Both the position numbers and the translations under genes were made by a program. 64,000 nt of DNA from Lineus longissimus. Lineage: Eukaryota; Nemertea; Pilidiophora; Heteronemertea; Lineidae. Below, piece after piece: positions 17,056 to 26,559 of the stretch. Each line of letters begins with the position of its first letter. The first letter of the stretch is position 1. The stretch covers positions 1,862,001 through 1,926,000 of the forward strand of contig NC_088322.1 of NCBI RefSeq assembly GCF_910592395.1. The letters run 5' to 3'. Below the pieces are notes generated by a model that made no database searches, was not told the origin of the DNA, and saw only the letters and a program-made list of their open reading frames with translations.

Positions 17056-18255
17056 ATGAATAAATACATCTCATTAAAAGACTATTATTCTAGTGAGTCG
17101 GACTTTGTCCTGAGAGCAGAGCTCGAGTGGAACAATGAGAATCTTAAAGGATACATTCGTCCTAGGGTTATGGATCGAGCAGAGCTCTCAGGACGAAGCT
17201 CGACTAGGACAAAGTCCAGAGAGCAAAGCTTGACTCGAGCAGAGCTCTCAGGACGAAGTCTGACTAGGACAAAGTCCCGAGAGCAAAGCTCGACTGAGAC
17301 AATCAAAGTAGTCCTGCCAAGAATGAAAGAATATGACGTCAGTACCAACACTAATGCTCAATTCTGCCGTAATTGTAAAATGTGGACACTTTTTGAGTAT
17401 CAAAAAAACTTGAATTCAGCAAGGTACGCAGCTAAAACTGTGAAGTATCAATTCTGCACCAATTGCAATTCGACTACTTACGACGATGATTTTAAAACTC
17501 TTGAGATCAATATTGACAACAAGACACGTTACTTTGACAGTATTCTAAGGAAACTTGGATGGAGTCGGCTGTCCGAATCGGCAGTTAAGTATTTAAAGGA
17601 CTTTGTGGAAGGGTATTTACAGTGCTACTTTTCAAGTCACAGAAAATGTCTTAGTAAGCAGAGATATGAAAGTACTCTTCAGTCAGCCCTAAAAATGGGT
17701 ATTAACACTCTCCCCTCTAAGTTATGTAACCAAGGGTTACATGGTGAAGCCATGCTTTTTAAATTTCACTGTGGGGAATATGATTGGTTTCTTGCCATTG
17801 AATTTATTAACAGGGCAATTGGTAAACCGCAATTAACCGATGAGAATATCACTGACCTTAGACTAGTGTACTATGCTTTCCTTAGATTTCTGCATTACTG
17901 TGGTGTCAAGGTCACCATTAACTACAAGGTATTTTTACACCAAGCCTTTAAAACGCTGAAAATTGATTATGTAATATTTACACCTTTTTTAACCAACAAG
18001 GAGCGAGTAAATGATTTGGAGAGATTATGGTATGATTTCACTCAAAGTATTTTCTTCCAGAATTACAAGGTTGAGAAGGAATATGACCAGGATATTGACA
18101 AGCAGTTTGACGTTTTACTGAGTGCCAGTGCAGGTCGAGACATTAACTGCATCAGTAATATCAAGTTTACACCAGCCGGACTTCGTCCTGAGAGCATAGC
18201 TCGAGCCGGACTTCGTCCTGAGAGCACAGCTCGATCTAGTGTTAAGATGCAATAA
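17056..18255 (+). CDS. CxxC protein with large N-terminal hairpin-unit insertion (B)
   Basis: 399 residues. Residues 14-24 (SDFVLRAELE) and 40-80 are translated double-hairpin units, absent or fewer in A and C. Two CxxC pairs at about residues 104/107 and 134/137 could bind one zinc ion. The remaining 250 residues are a conserved globular region with CYFSSHRKCLSKQRYE and FLRFLHYCGVKV. The C-terminus again reads through two units (GLRPESIAR and variant). No family is recognised; zinc-ribbon proteins of large DNA viruses are often transcription factors, which is only a possibility here. Confidence 0.55.
   Translation: MNKYISLKDYYSSESDFVLRAELEWNNENLKGYIRPRVMDRAELSGRSSTRTKSREQSLTRAELSGRSLTRTKSREQSSTETIKVVLPRMKEYDVSTNTNAQFCRNCKMWTLFEYQKNLNSARYAAKTVKYQFCTNCNSTTYDDDFKTLEINIDNKTRYFDSILRKLGWSRLSESAVKYLKDFVEGYLQCYFSSHRKCLSKQRYESTLQSALKMGINTLPSKLCNQGLHGEAMLFKFHCGEYDWFLAIEFINRAIGKPQLTDENITDLRLVYYAFLRFLHYCGVKVTINYKVFLHQAFKTLKIDYVIFTPFLTNKERVNDLERLWYDFTQSIFFQNYKVEKEYDQDIDKQFDVLLSASAGRDINCISNIKFTPAGLRPESIARAGLRPESTARSSVKMQ
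17096..17128 (-). repeat. Double-hairpin unit with empty counterpart in C (AGT duplication)
   Basis: Core 17099-17125 with AGT on both sides. Polinton C has only TCTAGTGAGTGGAAC at the same place (near 61370-61385, minus strand). The insertion adds exactly ten codons. Confidence 0.92.
17176..17295 (+). repeat. Tandem array of four double-hairpin units
   Basis: Cores at 17176, 17206, 17236 and 17266, each 27 nt plus ACT. A and C carry one unit at the same start point followed by unrelated codons. Spacers on the coding strand in units 2 and 4 are AGA and CGA, avoiding TGA. Confidence 0.9.
18174..18236 (-). repeat. Two double-hairpin units (AGC-bordered)
   Basis: Cores 18177-18203 and 18207-18233. 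The corresponding point has four units in A (37437-37553) and none in C, where CTAGCTGGTGC is uninterrupted. Confidence 0.9.
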
Positions 18256-18306
18256 AGTTGTGAAAACAGCATTTTGCACTTAACAGTCATTTTTCCATAA
18301 TTTTAA

Positions 18307-19157
18307 ATGAATAATCAGCAAATGAATAATCAGACATCTGCAGTGATTGAACAACAGATGAAACAGATTGGTGTTATGAGTCCTGAGAGCTTAGCTCGAG
18401 TTGGGGCTTCTAACCAACAGAATACTGGTAGTTACCAACAAAACAGAACTAACTTTCAACAGAACTGCTCTACAAATCAACAAGTTTCAAACAAGCAGTT
18501 GATAGTTCAAATTTTGTTAATCCTAGTCAAGGAATAGTTAATCCCAGTCAAGGAATAGTCAATTCTAGTTGCCAACTAGGCTCAACTCGAGCTACGCTCT
18601 CAGGACAAAGTCCGACTAGCAATCAACAAAATTTGAACTATTTGACTGATAGTGGCCTTAAAGCCAAACAAGACTTAGATATTCTAGTTGCAACTGGTAA
18701 AAGCAAGGATTTCCTTAATAAACAAATAACTTTTAATGACTTAGATAATATGACTGAAAAAGAAATCTTAAAACACCATAGAATGTATGAAACAAAGATG
18801 GCTGCCAGACTTAATGATTCTTTGGGTAAGACAGTAATTAAAGCTTACACTAAATTATCAAGGTGGTTATTACCAAAAGATGATGAAGATAATCTTTATC
18901 ATGATCTTAGAAATGATTATTTGATAACTAACGAGTTGGATAAATGGCTTGGATGGTTGAGTTTGAGAATGGGACCATTAACTGCACTTGCCTCAACAAC
19001 ACTTATTACTTTAGGTCATTGTCATGAGGAATCATCTATGACTGCATCGAGTATGACTGCATCAAATATGAATACACCAAATATGACTGTCTCTGAATGT
19101 GACAAATCAATAGATGAAAGTCTAGATATCACAGGTAGTGATGATAAAGAAGACTAA
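18307..19157 (+). pseudogene. Gln/Asn-rich protein, frameshifted (B)
   Basis: The first 80 codons are Gln/Asn-rich (NNQQMNNQTS, YQQNRTNFQQN). The second half is a conserved helical domain (LTDSGLKAKQDLDILV, AARLNDSLGKTVIKAYTKLSRWLLP, a short hydrophobic helix, then a Ser/Thr/Asp tail). One A is missing near 18497 relative to A and C, so the frame closes at 18537 and the conserved domain is only readable from 18633. An intact version is at 36500-37363. Confidence 0.75.
18585..18617 (+). repeat. Double-hairpin unit with empty sites in both A and C (ACT duplication)
   Basis: Core 18588-18614, ACT on both sides. A and C read CTCAACTAGCAATCAAC or its close equivalent without the unit, giving an exact 30-bp filled/empty pair. 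Confidence 0.93.
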
Positions 19158-19206
19158 ATTAACCTGGTCATGAGAACATAGTTCGAATTAAATTCGGCCA
19201 AGATAA

Positions 19207-19683
19207 ATGGAACTTGAAACTGTAACTGATACTACTAAAGTTTCAGTGTCTAAGAAACCTCGATCAGAGAAACAATTAGCATGGTCTAGAGAACTGGGTA
19301 GAAGATCTAAGGAATTTAAGAGGATAAAAAAGGATAAGACGACATTTAAAGTACAGGACTCCTCACCAAAAAACAGAGTTGTGGAAAAGGAGGAAGAAGA
19401 ATTAGAGGAAGAAGAACCACAATCTCAAAATACTGATGTATCACTGCGTGAATCTAGTAGTAATACTTATGTCTATGTACTAGGTTTAGGTGCCGTTATT
19501 TTAGCATCATTCATTATGTTTAAGAAACTTCCTAAAAAAGTAAGTAAAGAGCAGCGATCAGGCTTGAATCGAGCTCTGCTCTCAGGACAAAGTCCGAATG
19601 AAGCAGTCATGAAGGGATCAATTAACCCTCTTGTTAAACCTGTAGTTAAAGAGAAGAAATGTACTATTCCTTTAATGGAATGA
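19207..19683 (+). CDS. Single-pass membrane protein, 158 aa (B)
   Basis: Basic N-terminus (EKQLAWSRELGRRSKEFKRI), an acidic run, a membrane helix at about residues 86-107 (YVYVLGLGAVILASFIMFKKL) and a polar tail with a translated hairpin unit (ALLSGQSP). The final KEKKCTIPLME is invariant in all copies. Function unknown. ATAAATGG start context. A (168 aa) differs by one inserted ten-codon unit after codon 10. Confidence 0.6.
   Translation: MELETVTDTTKVSVSKKPRSEKQLAWSRELGRRSKEFKRIKKDKTTFKVQDSSPKNRVVEKEEEELEEEEPQSQNTDVSLRESSSNTYVYVLGLGAVILASFIMFKKLPKKVSKEQRSGLNRALLSGQSPNEAVMKGSINPLVKPVVKEKKCTIPLME
19567..19599 (+). repeat. Double-hairpin unit, AAT-bordered, in the 158-aa gene
   Basis: Core 19570-19596 with AAT on both sides. 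Also present in A (36029 onward) and C (about 59000). Confidence 0.85.
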
Positions 19684-19694
19684 TCTCATCAGGT

Positions 19695-19787
19695 GGTCCG
19701 ACTTCGTCTTGAGAGCTCTGCTCGAGTCGAACTTTGTTCTCTGGACCTTGTCTCAGTCAGACTTCGTCTTGAGAGCAGAGCTCGATT
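19695..19787 (-). repeat. Three double-hairpin units at the convergent gene ends
   Basis: Cores 19698-19724, 19728-19754 and 19758-19784 separated by AGT. The last supplies the terminal codons ELCSQDEV and the stop (GTC TGA) of the minus-strand gene 19757-20707. Confidence 0.88.
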
Positions 19788-20707
19788 CTTAACTCTAAAG
19801 AAACCTCTGTTCCTCTGAAATTAACTAGCTTACCATTCTCATCAGTGATTTCGAATTTTATGTGATTAGTACACTTATTTATCGTTTTCTTACAATTCGG
19901 TTCGTATCGCTGCATTTTTATTTGGTCACCATCTTCTACAGGTATGATGCAGAAAATGTTAGATGGTTTATTGTTGTAGAGGGTCTTAGCTTTGTCAACC
20001 AAATTAGCTTGCAGGAATAGATATTTCCTGTAAAAGTTGAGTGGTCTTGTGGAGTAGTATTTTCCTTTCTTGGTGAATTTAGTTTGCTTAAAGCCAAACC
20101 ACTCATTCACCACTGTGAGCTGTTTTTCTATCACCTCTCTTATGGTTTTGCTTATTTGAAAACCTTCTGTGTTTCTCTCAATCTTGATTTTTTCATTTTT
20201 ATCTAACTTGTCTACTTTCAGAGGGTACACTTTATCCTCTGTAAGTTCAAGGGTTATGTAATTATTGTTATCACAGTAAATTTGCACATGGCTTATTCCA
20301 ATTTCTTTTATGTATTTTTGCCATACCTCACAAAACTCACTTAAACTAAAATGTCGAGAGTATGGAAATGTGTATTGAGTAATGGTGTCTTTAGTTGTGG
20401 TAGAATCATTTTCCAAATGCCGTTCGCAAATTTTCATGACTTCCTTTTCAAGTGTATCTGTTTCAAGTCCAGGAGCAAATAATGTCCTACACCATAATTG
20501 TTTATCTAAGGGCTCATGTTTTGTAATTCTGGTTATTTTGACTAGAAATGAGAAAATCCTTACTCCCTCTGGTAGAAAATCACCTGTCCACCATGAATTG
20601 TAAAAGGTTATCGATTTCAAAGTAATGGATTTTATGTCTAATTGGTCTGTTAAGTAGTACTCAAATTTGGCTTCATTACATTCTTGTTCATTGATTATGA
20701 AGTCCAT
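19757..20707 (-). CDS. Penton-like protein with variable middle (B)
   Basis: 316 residues. The C-terminal third (YLFLQANLVDKAKTLYNNKP, CIIPVEDGDQIKMQR, KFEITDENGKLVNFRGTEV) shares the closing ITDENG-x-x-x-x-x-x-G strand pattern with the penton gene, so a second jelly-roll capsid or spike protein is the best guess. The region after FYNSWW (about residues 43-105) and a second stretch around 160-195 differ greatly in C while both flanks stay near-identical. Divergent from polB, the two starts being separated by a short AT-rich region with TAAATAGAA on both sides. Confidence 0.55.
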   Translation of the reverse strand: MDFIINEQECNEAKFEYYLTDQLDIKSITLKSITFYNSWWTGDFLPEGVRIFSFLVKITRITKHEPLDKQLWCRTLFAPGLETDTLEKEVMKICERHLENDSTTTKDTITQYTFPYSRHFSLSEFCEVWQKYIKEIGISHVQIYCDNNNYITLELTEDKVYPLKVDKLDKNEKIKIERNTEGFQISKTIREVIEKQLTVVNEWFGFKQTKFTKKGKYYSTRPLNFYRKYLFLQANLVDKAKTLYNNKPSNIFCIIPVEDGDQIKMQRYEPNCKKTINKCTNHIKFEITDENGKLVNFRGTEVSLELRIELCSQDEV

Positions 20708-20763
20708 TTCTATTTAATTCAAGAGATTTATTGAATTTAATAAATTTTAATCTAATAAATAGA
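20708..20763. promoter_or_regulatory. Divergent promoter region, penton-like gene / polB
   Basis: About 56 bp of AT-rich sequence with ATTTAATAAATTTTAAT and a TAAATAGAA element next to each start. It is conserved in A (34814-34869) and C. An upstream in-frame ATG at 20731 exists, but C supports the start at 20764. Confidence 0.45.
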
Positions 20764-21469
20764 ATGACTGATAAGAATCAGAAAATACTTTGCACTACAT
20801 GTGACAAGTACATATCCTACAATAATATGGCTATTCACAGGAGAACCAAAGGTCACTTAAGTAAATTAAATCCGGATTATGTCCCTATTGCTCAACCCCG
20901 AGCCCCATCACTGATCCCTAAAACTATGGATAAGAAACTTGCATTTGAGGAAAATGAGCTAGATGGCATAAAGAAAGTGAGTGGAATAGAAATAGTAAAA
21001 CAATTTGGCAAGCCTGTAGTCACCATTAGTTTGAAGATTGACAGAGAAGCTAAACAAGTGTATGAATACAGAGATAAATTAGAGGAGGTATTATTTCAAC
21101 TCAATGATTACCATCACAAAATTAGCATATCAGTATTTGCTCAGTTTGATCGTCAGGGTGAAAGTGTAACACACCCCATACAGTCTCCAATGGAAAGCAT
21201 AATTTCAAGGAACCAGGCAATTTATGCCATAACCAACCAGTTAAACTACATTAAGACACAGATTGAGGAAAGGTACTTTCAAGGTTCTGGACTTACTTTA
21301 AATAAAATAGAGTCTTGTAACATGACCATCTGTTCTTACAAGAGGTAAAAAGGTGGTCATTACACTAAATTACCATTTAAAACAAAAGCAGTAATAAATG
21401 TGGAATCAAATGACAATAAATGTTTTCTCTGGTCTTTATTGGCCGCTAAATATCTGAAAGAAAATCCAG

Positions 21470-21502
21470 AGACGGACTTTGTCCTGAGAGCAGAGCTCGA
21501 GA
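21470..21502 (-). repeat. Double-hairpin unit in polB with empty sites in A and C (AGA duplication)
   Basis: Core 21473-21499, AGA on both sides. A and C read straight through at the same codon (ENPES). It is translated TDFVLRAELE, and the loop is AGA rather than ATA. Confidence 0.93.
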
Positions 21503-21534
21503 GTACATTCAATATCACTACCGATATGCTACAA

Positions 21535-21561
21535 ATGACTTCGTCACGAGAACAGAGTTCG
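21535..21561 (-). repeat. Older double-hairpin unit in polB (shared by all copies)
   Basis: TGAC-TTC-GTCA, CGA, GAAC-AGA-GTTC; translated TSSREQSS. Also at about 33981-34011 and 57069-57100. Confidence 0.75.
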
Positions 21562-23243
21562 AAAACTACTGATATCAAAATCAAATCATTTCCTGTATGT
21601 ATTCAAAAGGATATACCTAAGATAGAGAGTGATAATAATCTCAAAATTAATGTGTTCAAGTTAGAGAACGAATGGGCTAAGAGCACCTGTGAGGCAAAAC
21701 TAGAACCTCTCTACCTGTCCAAGAATTATGATGATGATGATGTCATCGATCTGTTGTATTTCAAGGACCATTTCATGTACATAAGAGACATCAATCTTTT
21801 CTTCAGGACACTAGCTCATAGAGTGTATCTTTGCAGGAGATGCATGAATTACTTTTACAGGAAGTCAACACTAGATAAACATAAAAAGAAATGTGGAGAA
21901 CACGATTACTGTAAGATTACTTTGCCTCCACCTAACAGTAAATGGTCACAAATTAAATTTGAAAAACACTCATTCAAAAATAGAGTTCCGTTTGTGATCT
22001 ATGCTGATTTCGAAGCGATAAGCGAACCTTGTTCTTCTGCCAAAGGCAACATACCAGTAGTATCAGTAGAGCCACCTATGATGAAAGAACCGAGTTCAAA
22101 GAAACTTTTTAAACAAAATGCATCAGCTGTTGGTGTTTATGTTCACTCAGACTACACACACCTTTACAGTAGCCAGTATGTGTCTCACAGGGGTGCTGAT
22201 GTTGTAGATGTGTTCTGTAATTGGTTAATCAGGATGGAAGAACAATTCTCTAATTTATTGAACTGTAACTTTCCTCTAACAATGACAGATGAAGACTGGC
22301 ATAAATATCAATTAGAAACACATTGTTACTATTGTAATCAACCTTTGGGTTATGACAAGGTCAAGGATCATGATCACTACTGTGGTAGATATCGAGGTGC
22401 TGCTCACAACTCGTGTAATTTGAATGAAAAGAAAGCTATGTTTGTTCCAGTGTTTTTTCACAATCTCAGTAATTACGATTCTCACTTATTTATTAAAGAA
22501 TTAATGAATAAGCTACCGAAGTACAAGAAACTGAAAATACTTGCCAAAACATCAGAGGAATACATCTCATTTCAGTTCGGTTGTTTCAGGTTTTTGGACT
22601 CGTACAGATTCCTGCAGTCCAGTTTAGACAACATAACCAAATCAATGTTGGATGATGATTTTAAAATTACCAGACAGCTGTTCCCAAATACCACTGACTT
22701 TAAGCTATTGAGGAAGAAGGGTTCAGTACCTTACTCTTTTTACACATCACATGAAAGCTACAATGTTACTTACCTAGAAAAGTCTATGTTTTTTGACGAA
22801 TTGAAAAATGAAATGGCACCTGATTCTGCCTATGATGAGGCTAAGGTAATATGGGATCATTTCAAGATCAGGAATCACGGTGAGTTCATTGACCTCTACC
22901 TCAAAACTGATGTGATCCTTTTAGCTGATTTATTTGAGAAATTCAGGGATGTCAATTTGAACTACTTTCAGATAGATCCATGTCACTGTTACTCGGCACC
23001 AGGCCTAACCTGGCAAGCTGGTTTGAAGTACACAGGAATAAACCTAGAACTACTGACTGATACCAACATCTTACTTACTTTTGAGAAAGCAATACGAGGT
23101 GGAATTTCGGGTGTTATGGGAACAAGACATGTCAAGGCAGATGAACACCACAAACTACTCTACGTAGACGCAAATAATCTCTACGGCTGGTCCATGATGG
23201 AACCTCAACCCTATGGTAGTTTTGAAATGATAGATATTGATCC

Positions 23244-23276
23244 ACTCGAGCTATGCTCTCAGGACAAAGTCCGACT
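23244..23276 (+). repeat. Double-hairpin unit between polB motif A and the palm
   Basis: Core 23247-23273, ACT on both sides, read as LELCSQDKVRL. Same site in A (32241-32273) and C (one or two units). Confidence 0.9.
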
Positions 23277-24207
23277 TAACATGAATGTTATCAGTAAAGA
23301 GCAGATTATGGCAATTCCAAGTGATAGTGAAGTAGGCTACTTCTTAGAGGTTGATTTGGAGTATCCAGGAAATATTAAATTTAAGTCAAGGAACTTTCCA
23401 TTCTGTCCCGAATCTCTCTTTATTGAAGATGATGAATTAAGTCCTTACCAGAGAGAGTTACTGTGCGATGATAAAAGATCAAATGTAGAGAAACTAATAC
23501 TAACACAAAAGGATAAAACTAATTACATAGTGCATTACAGAATGCTACAATTTTACCTCAAGCACGGAATGGTACTTAAGAGGGTTCATTCAGTGATAAG
23601 CTTTAAACAATCAAAGTGGTTAGCACCATACATTGATTTTAACACTAAAAGACGTATGGATTCTAAGACTGATTTTGAGAAAGACTATTTTAAACTGATG
23701 AACAATGCGTTCTATGGAAAAACTTGTGAGAATGTAAGGAACAGGGTTGAAATTGAATTTGTATCGGACGGGGAGAGAGCCAGGAATGTAATGGCCAATC
23801 CCAGGTTTTCATCGATATGCGTATTTGACGAACATAATGCTGCTATTAGCATGAGGAAAACATCAATGAAATTCAACAAACCAATCTACATAGGAGCTTC
23901 AGTACTTGAATTGTCTAAATTATTAATGTATGAATTCTATTATGAAGTTCTTCAACCGTACTTTGGTGAGAAAAATATTGAACTACTGTATCTAGATACA
24001 GATTCCTTTGTACTTAACATTAATACTGATGACTTAACTAAAGACTTAAAGGAGTTGAAACACTACTTTGACTTCAGTAATTATCCAAAAGATCATGCAC
24101 TCTATGATACCAGTAAGAACAAGGTACCAGGCTACTTTAAGGATGAGCTAGGAGGAGTAGAGATGACTGAATTCATTGCCCTGAGAAGTAAGATGTACGC
24201 TTACAGG

Positions 24208-24240
24208 ACCAAGACTATGTCTGGAGAGCAAGGCTCGACA
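24208..24240 (-). repeat. Double-hairpin unit near the polB C-terminus, absent from A and C
   Basis: Core 24211-24237 (AGAC-TAT-GTCT, GGA, GAGC-AAG-GCTC), bordered by ACC and ACA. A and C have GGACAAAAGATTAC without it. It adds ten codons. Confidence 0.88.
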
Positions 24241-24523
24241 AAAGATTACGATTCTAAGAAATTGAAGGGTATTGCCAAGAATGTAGTAAGGAGAAATATC
24301 TCATTTGATGACTATGTTGATTGTCTTGAAAGAGTAGGTCATTTTACCACAAGATGAGACACTTAAGATCAGATAAACACCAAATCTATTTGGAAGAAGT
24401 TGACAAAAAAAGCCTCAGTCCTTTTGATGACAAGAGGTTCATACTTGAAGATGGAATAAGCACCTTACCATTTGGAATGTATTATGAAGGCTACATAGAT
24501 TACAGCGATTCAAACTTCGCTTG

Positions 24524-24586
24524 AGTCGAGCTTTGCTCTCTGGACTTTGTCCTAGTCGGACTACGTCCAGAGAACAAAGTTCGATT
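24524..24586 (-). repeat. Two double-hairpin units after polB
   Basis: Cores 24527-24553 and 24557-24583 separated by AGT, placed between the convergent polB and HYHYYH genes; the first begins at the last base of the polB stop. Confidence 0.85.
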
Positions 24587-24760
24587 AAACTAATGAATAG
24601 GGTGGTGCTGATGGTAGTGTTACTTGGTGAAATTCATCCCTAACACCGAAGTCATGATAATAGTGATAGTGATACACCACATTAGGATTAGGACGTAGTC
24701 CGGGTCCTGTTTGATTTACTGAACTTTTAGTTTTTCTAGCATCTCTGTCTGTGCTTGTTT
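24585..24760 (-). CDS. HYHYYH small frame without its own ATG (B)
   Basis: Minus-strand frame ending at 24585 with the conserved PSAPPYSLV. Upstream it carries NVVYHYHYYHDFG and runs without a stop into the -1 frame of the gene at 24716-25375, across a GGA AAA AAA run at about 24763-24772. No ATG is available, so expression would need -1 frameshifting or reinitiation. The start given is approximate. Confidence 0.4.
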
Positions 24761-25375
24761 TTTTCCTTCTTCTAAAAAAGTCTTCTTTAAAGACTCTACA
24801 TCAACAGCTGAACTTGCCTCCCTTTGTTTTTTCCTAATGGCATTTTTCATCGAAATGTATTTCTCCTTCTCCTTGAGAATCAAAGTAAACTCATCTGTAG
24901 ATATGTGAGAATCGGTTAAGGCTTTACTAACCAAATCATTGATTGTGTTCAGTTTTGAAATTGCCAACATTCTGATATTCTCATGCTTTTCAATTTTCCT
25001 TAGAATATTCTTTTTCTCCCAGCCTAAGGCTGATGAAATAATGGCACTACCTATTGTTACGCCACCCAAAGCTAAGCCTATCGGTGCCGTGATGACACCA
25101 GCTAGAGCGGAAACACCAACAGATCCGGCTGCTACGCTAGTTAAATTAAGGAAGTGGCTAATGCCAGTAATTACGCTAAATGCTTTTTTGTACTTTGAAA
25201 ATATCTTTCTTCTAAATTCAATCTCGCTTTCTAAGAAACTCTTAACCTCACATATTTGTTGAAGTCTGAAAGCCTGAGGGTTACTTTCTGTATGCTTTTC
25301 AGACCTTTCATAGTTCAAATGACTTTCAGAGTTTAAATTACTTAAATCTGGATAAACCTTATTGTCTCCATCCAT
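24716..25375 (-). CDS. Protein with Gly/Ala-rich hydrophobic core, full length (B)
   Basis: 219 residues, 16 longer than the A copy. Polar N-terminus, Gly/Ala-rich hydrophobic stretch near 79-117 (SVAAGSVGVSALAGVITAP), then charged helices and an end MLEKLKVQ. A slippery-type A run (GGA AAA AAA) precedes the last 14 codons. The B and C hydrophobic segment differs from A in a block of substitutions while its flanks are near-identical. Confidence 0.65.
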   Translation of the reverse strand: MDGDNKVYPDLSNLNSESHLNYERSEKHTESNPQAFRLQQICEVKSFLESEIEFRRKIFSKYKKAFSVITGISHFLNLTSVAAGSVGVSALAGVITAPIGLALGGVTIGSAIISSALGWEKKNILRKIEKHENIRMLAISKLNTINDLVSKALTDSHISTDEFTLILKEKEKYISMKNAIRKKQREASSAVDVESLKKTFLEEGKKQAQTEMLEKLKVQ

Positions 25376-25379
25376 TTAA

Positions 25380-25631
25380 TTAGTGGGAATAACTAGAATC
25401 AGTTGTTCTGTCATTTCTAGTGTTTAGTGTTGATCCTACAGACACTACAGGTTTTTGAAGTACATTAAATTTTAAAGGTTTTTCTGACCCAGCAGGCCCA
25501 GCAGGTTTTAAAGGTTTTTCGGGACCAGGCTCCAACTTTGACTCTACTTCTTCCTCTAATTCTCTATGAAATCGTTCTAATCTTTCTTTCCAATTACGTG
25601 GTCGTTTTGTGTAACCCCAAGTTCTATTCAT
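25380..25631 (-). CDS. Small basic protein, 83 aa (B)
   Basis: Near-identical to 11279-11530 (two or three substitutions). Its stop is 4 bp from the next start, as in A. Confidence 0.6.
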   Translation of the reverse strand: MNRTWGYTKRPRNWKERLERFHRELEEEVESKLEPGPEKPLKPAGPAGSEKPLKFNVLQKPVVSVGSTLNTRNDRTTDSSYSH

Positions 25632-25650
25632 TTAATTAAGTAAAATAAAA

Positions 25651-26471
25651 TCAATTCACTGCAAAGAGTAAATTTCTTTCAAGTCTATTATTCAACTTAA
25701 TCATCTCGTTTATGATTTCTGTCTGACTACATATGTTAATGTTCTGGTTCATTCTCATGTTATTATTTAAATTCGATAATCTATCAAGCAGAATCATATT
25801 TTCATCACGAAGATAATCCCCGAAATGCTGTGATATCACTATTTTCCAATTTGGTATTACATCCTGGTCTCGAAAGACAAACCAGTTTTCACTTCTCATT
25901 TTTACCATGAAATCCATTGACCTATCCAATTGATCCTTAAAAAGTGTGTAGTCTACTTTAGCACTCTTCTGTCTGTTTTGTGTTTTAGACATTGGTCTAA
26001 TGTTAAACCAAGCAAAGCACAGTTCAGGTTTATCTTTGAATTCCTTGATTGGTAAGACATGATCCAACTCTTCTTCTACTATTCGAACTCTGTTCTCGGG
26101 ACTTTGTCCTATTGTAGATAGACTCCTCTGGTACTCTAACCACTGTGAGAAGAAACTGTCTGTACATCCTAGATTGAATGATGAATTACCGGTACACTCT
26201 CCCTTAGAAATGCGGTTTAGACCAACTCTAATTTTGTGTCTGTCTCTATTACCATTTTGGTCAAGGTAATCCTTTTTGTAATATGAATTAAAACATGATC
26301 TGCAGTTACCTCTATTTCCGTCTTTTCACAGCACTTAACACAATAAATTGTAGGTCCTGAAATTACTGGTTGTTGCTGATACATAGGTTGCTGCTGAAAC
26401 ATAGGTTGCTGCTGATACATAGGTTGTTGCTGATACACATTGAGAGTAGCATTAAATATTGCTCCATCCAT
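25651..26471 (-). pseudogene. HNH endonuclease gene with internal deletion (B)
   Basis: The N-terminus (to about 26330) is built from QQQPMY repeats instead of the Met-Asn-Gln repeats of A. About 137 bp covering most of the zinc module are missing between GAAAAG and ACGGAAATAG (short A-rich homology), which shifts the frame. The HNH half, beginning near 26067, is intact (LPIKEF, CFAWFNIRPM). Confidence 0.75.
26081..26113 (-). repeat. Double-hairpin unit in the HNH gene of B
   Basis: Core 26084-26110, ATT on both sides (AAT on the coding strand), matching the sites in A and C. Confidence 0.85.
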
Positions 26472-26559
26472 TTCTTTCTTTATTTAGTAGGACATTTTTT
26501 TTTTAAATTACGTTTTTCGAACTTGTTCTTGTGACTTAAGTCACTTTAGAGACTTTATT

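Larger units (their letters stand above)
20764..24524 (+). pseudogene. polB: Family B (protein-primed type) DNA polymerase, broken (B)
   Basis: Replicative polymerase of the element. N-terminus has a C2H2-like finger (C10, C13, H25, H31). Exonuclease motifs: FVIYADFEA, HNLSNYDSH and YLKTDVILLAD. Between the first two lies CYYCNQPLGYDK, DHDHYCGRYRGAAHNSCN, an endonuclease VII-like zinc/His module. Polymerase motifs: YVDANNLYGW (A), LMNNAFYGKT (B), YLDTDSF (C). Breaks: a TAA at 21346-21348 and a one-base loss near 24330 that shifts the last 60 codons. Three ten-codon hairpin insertions are translated (21470, 23244, 24208). The protein would be about 1,250 residues. Confidence 0.9.
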
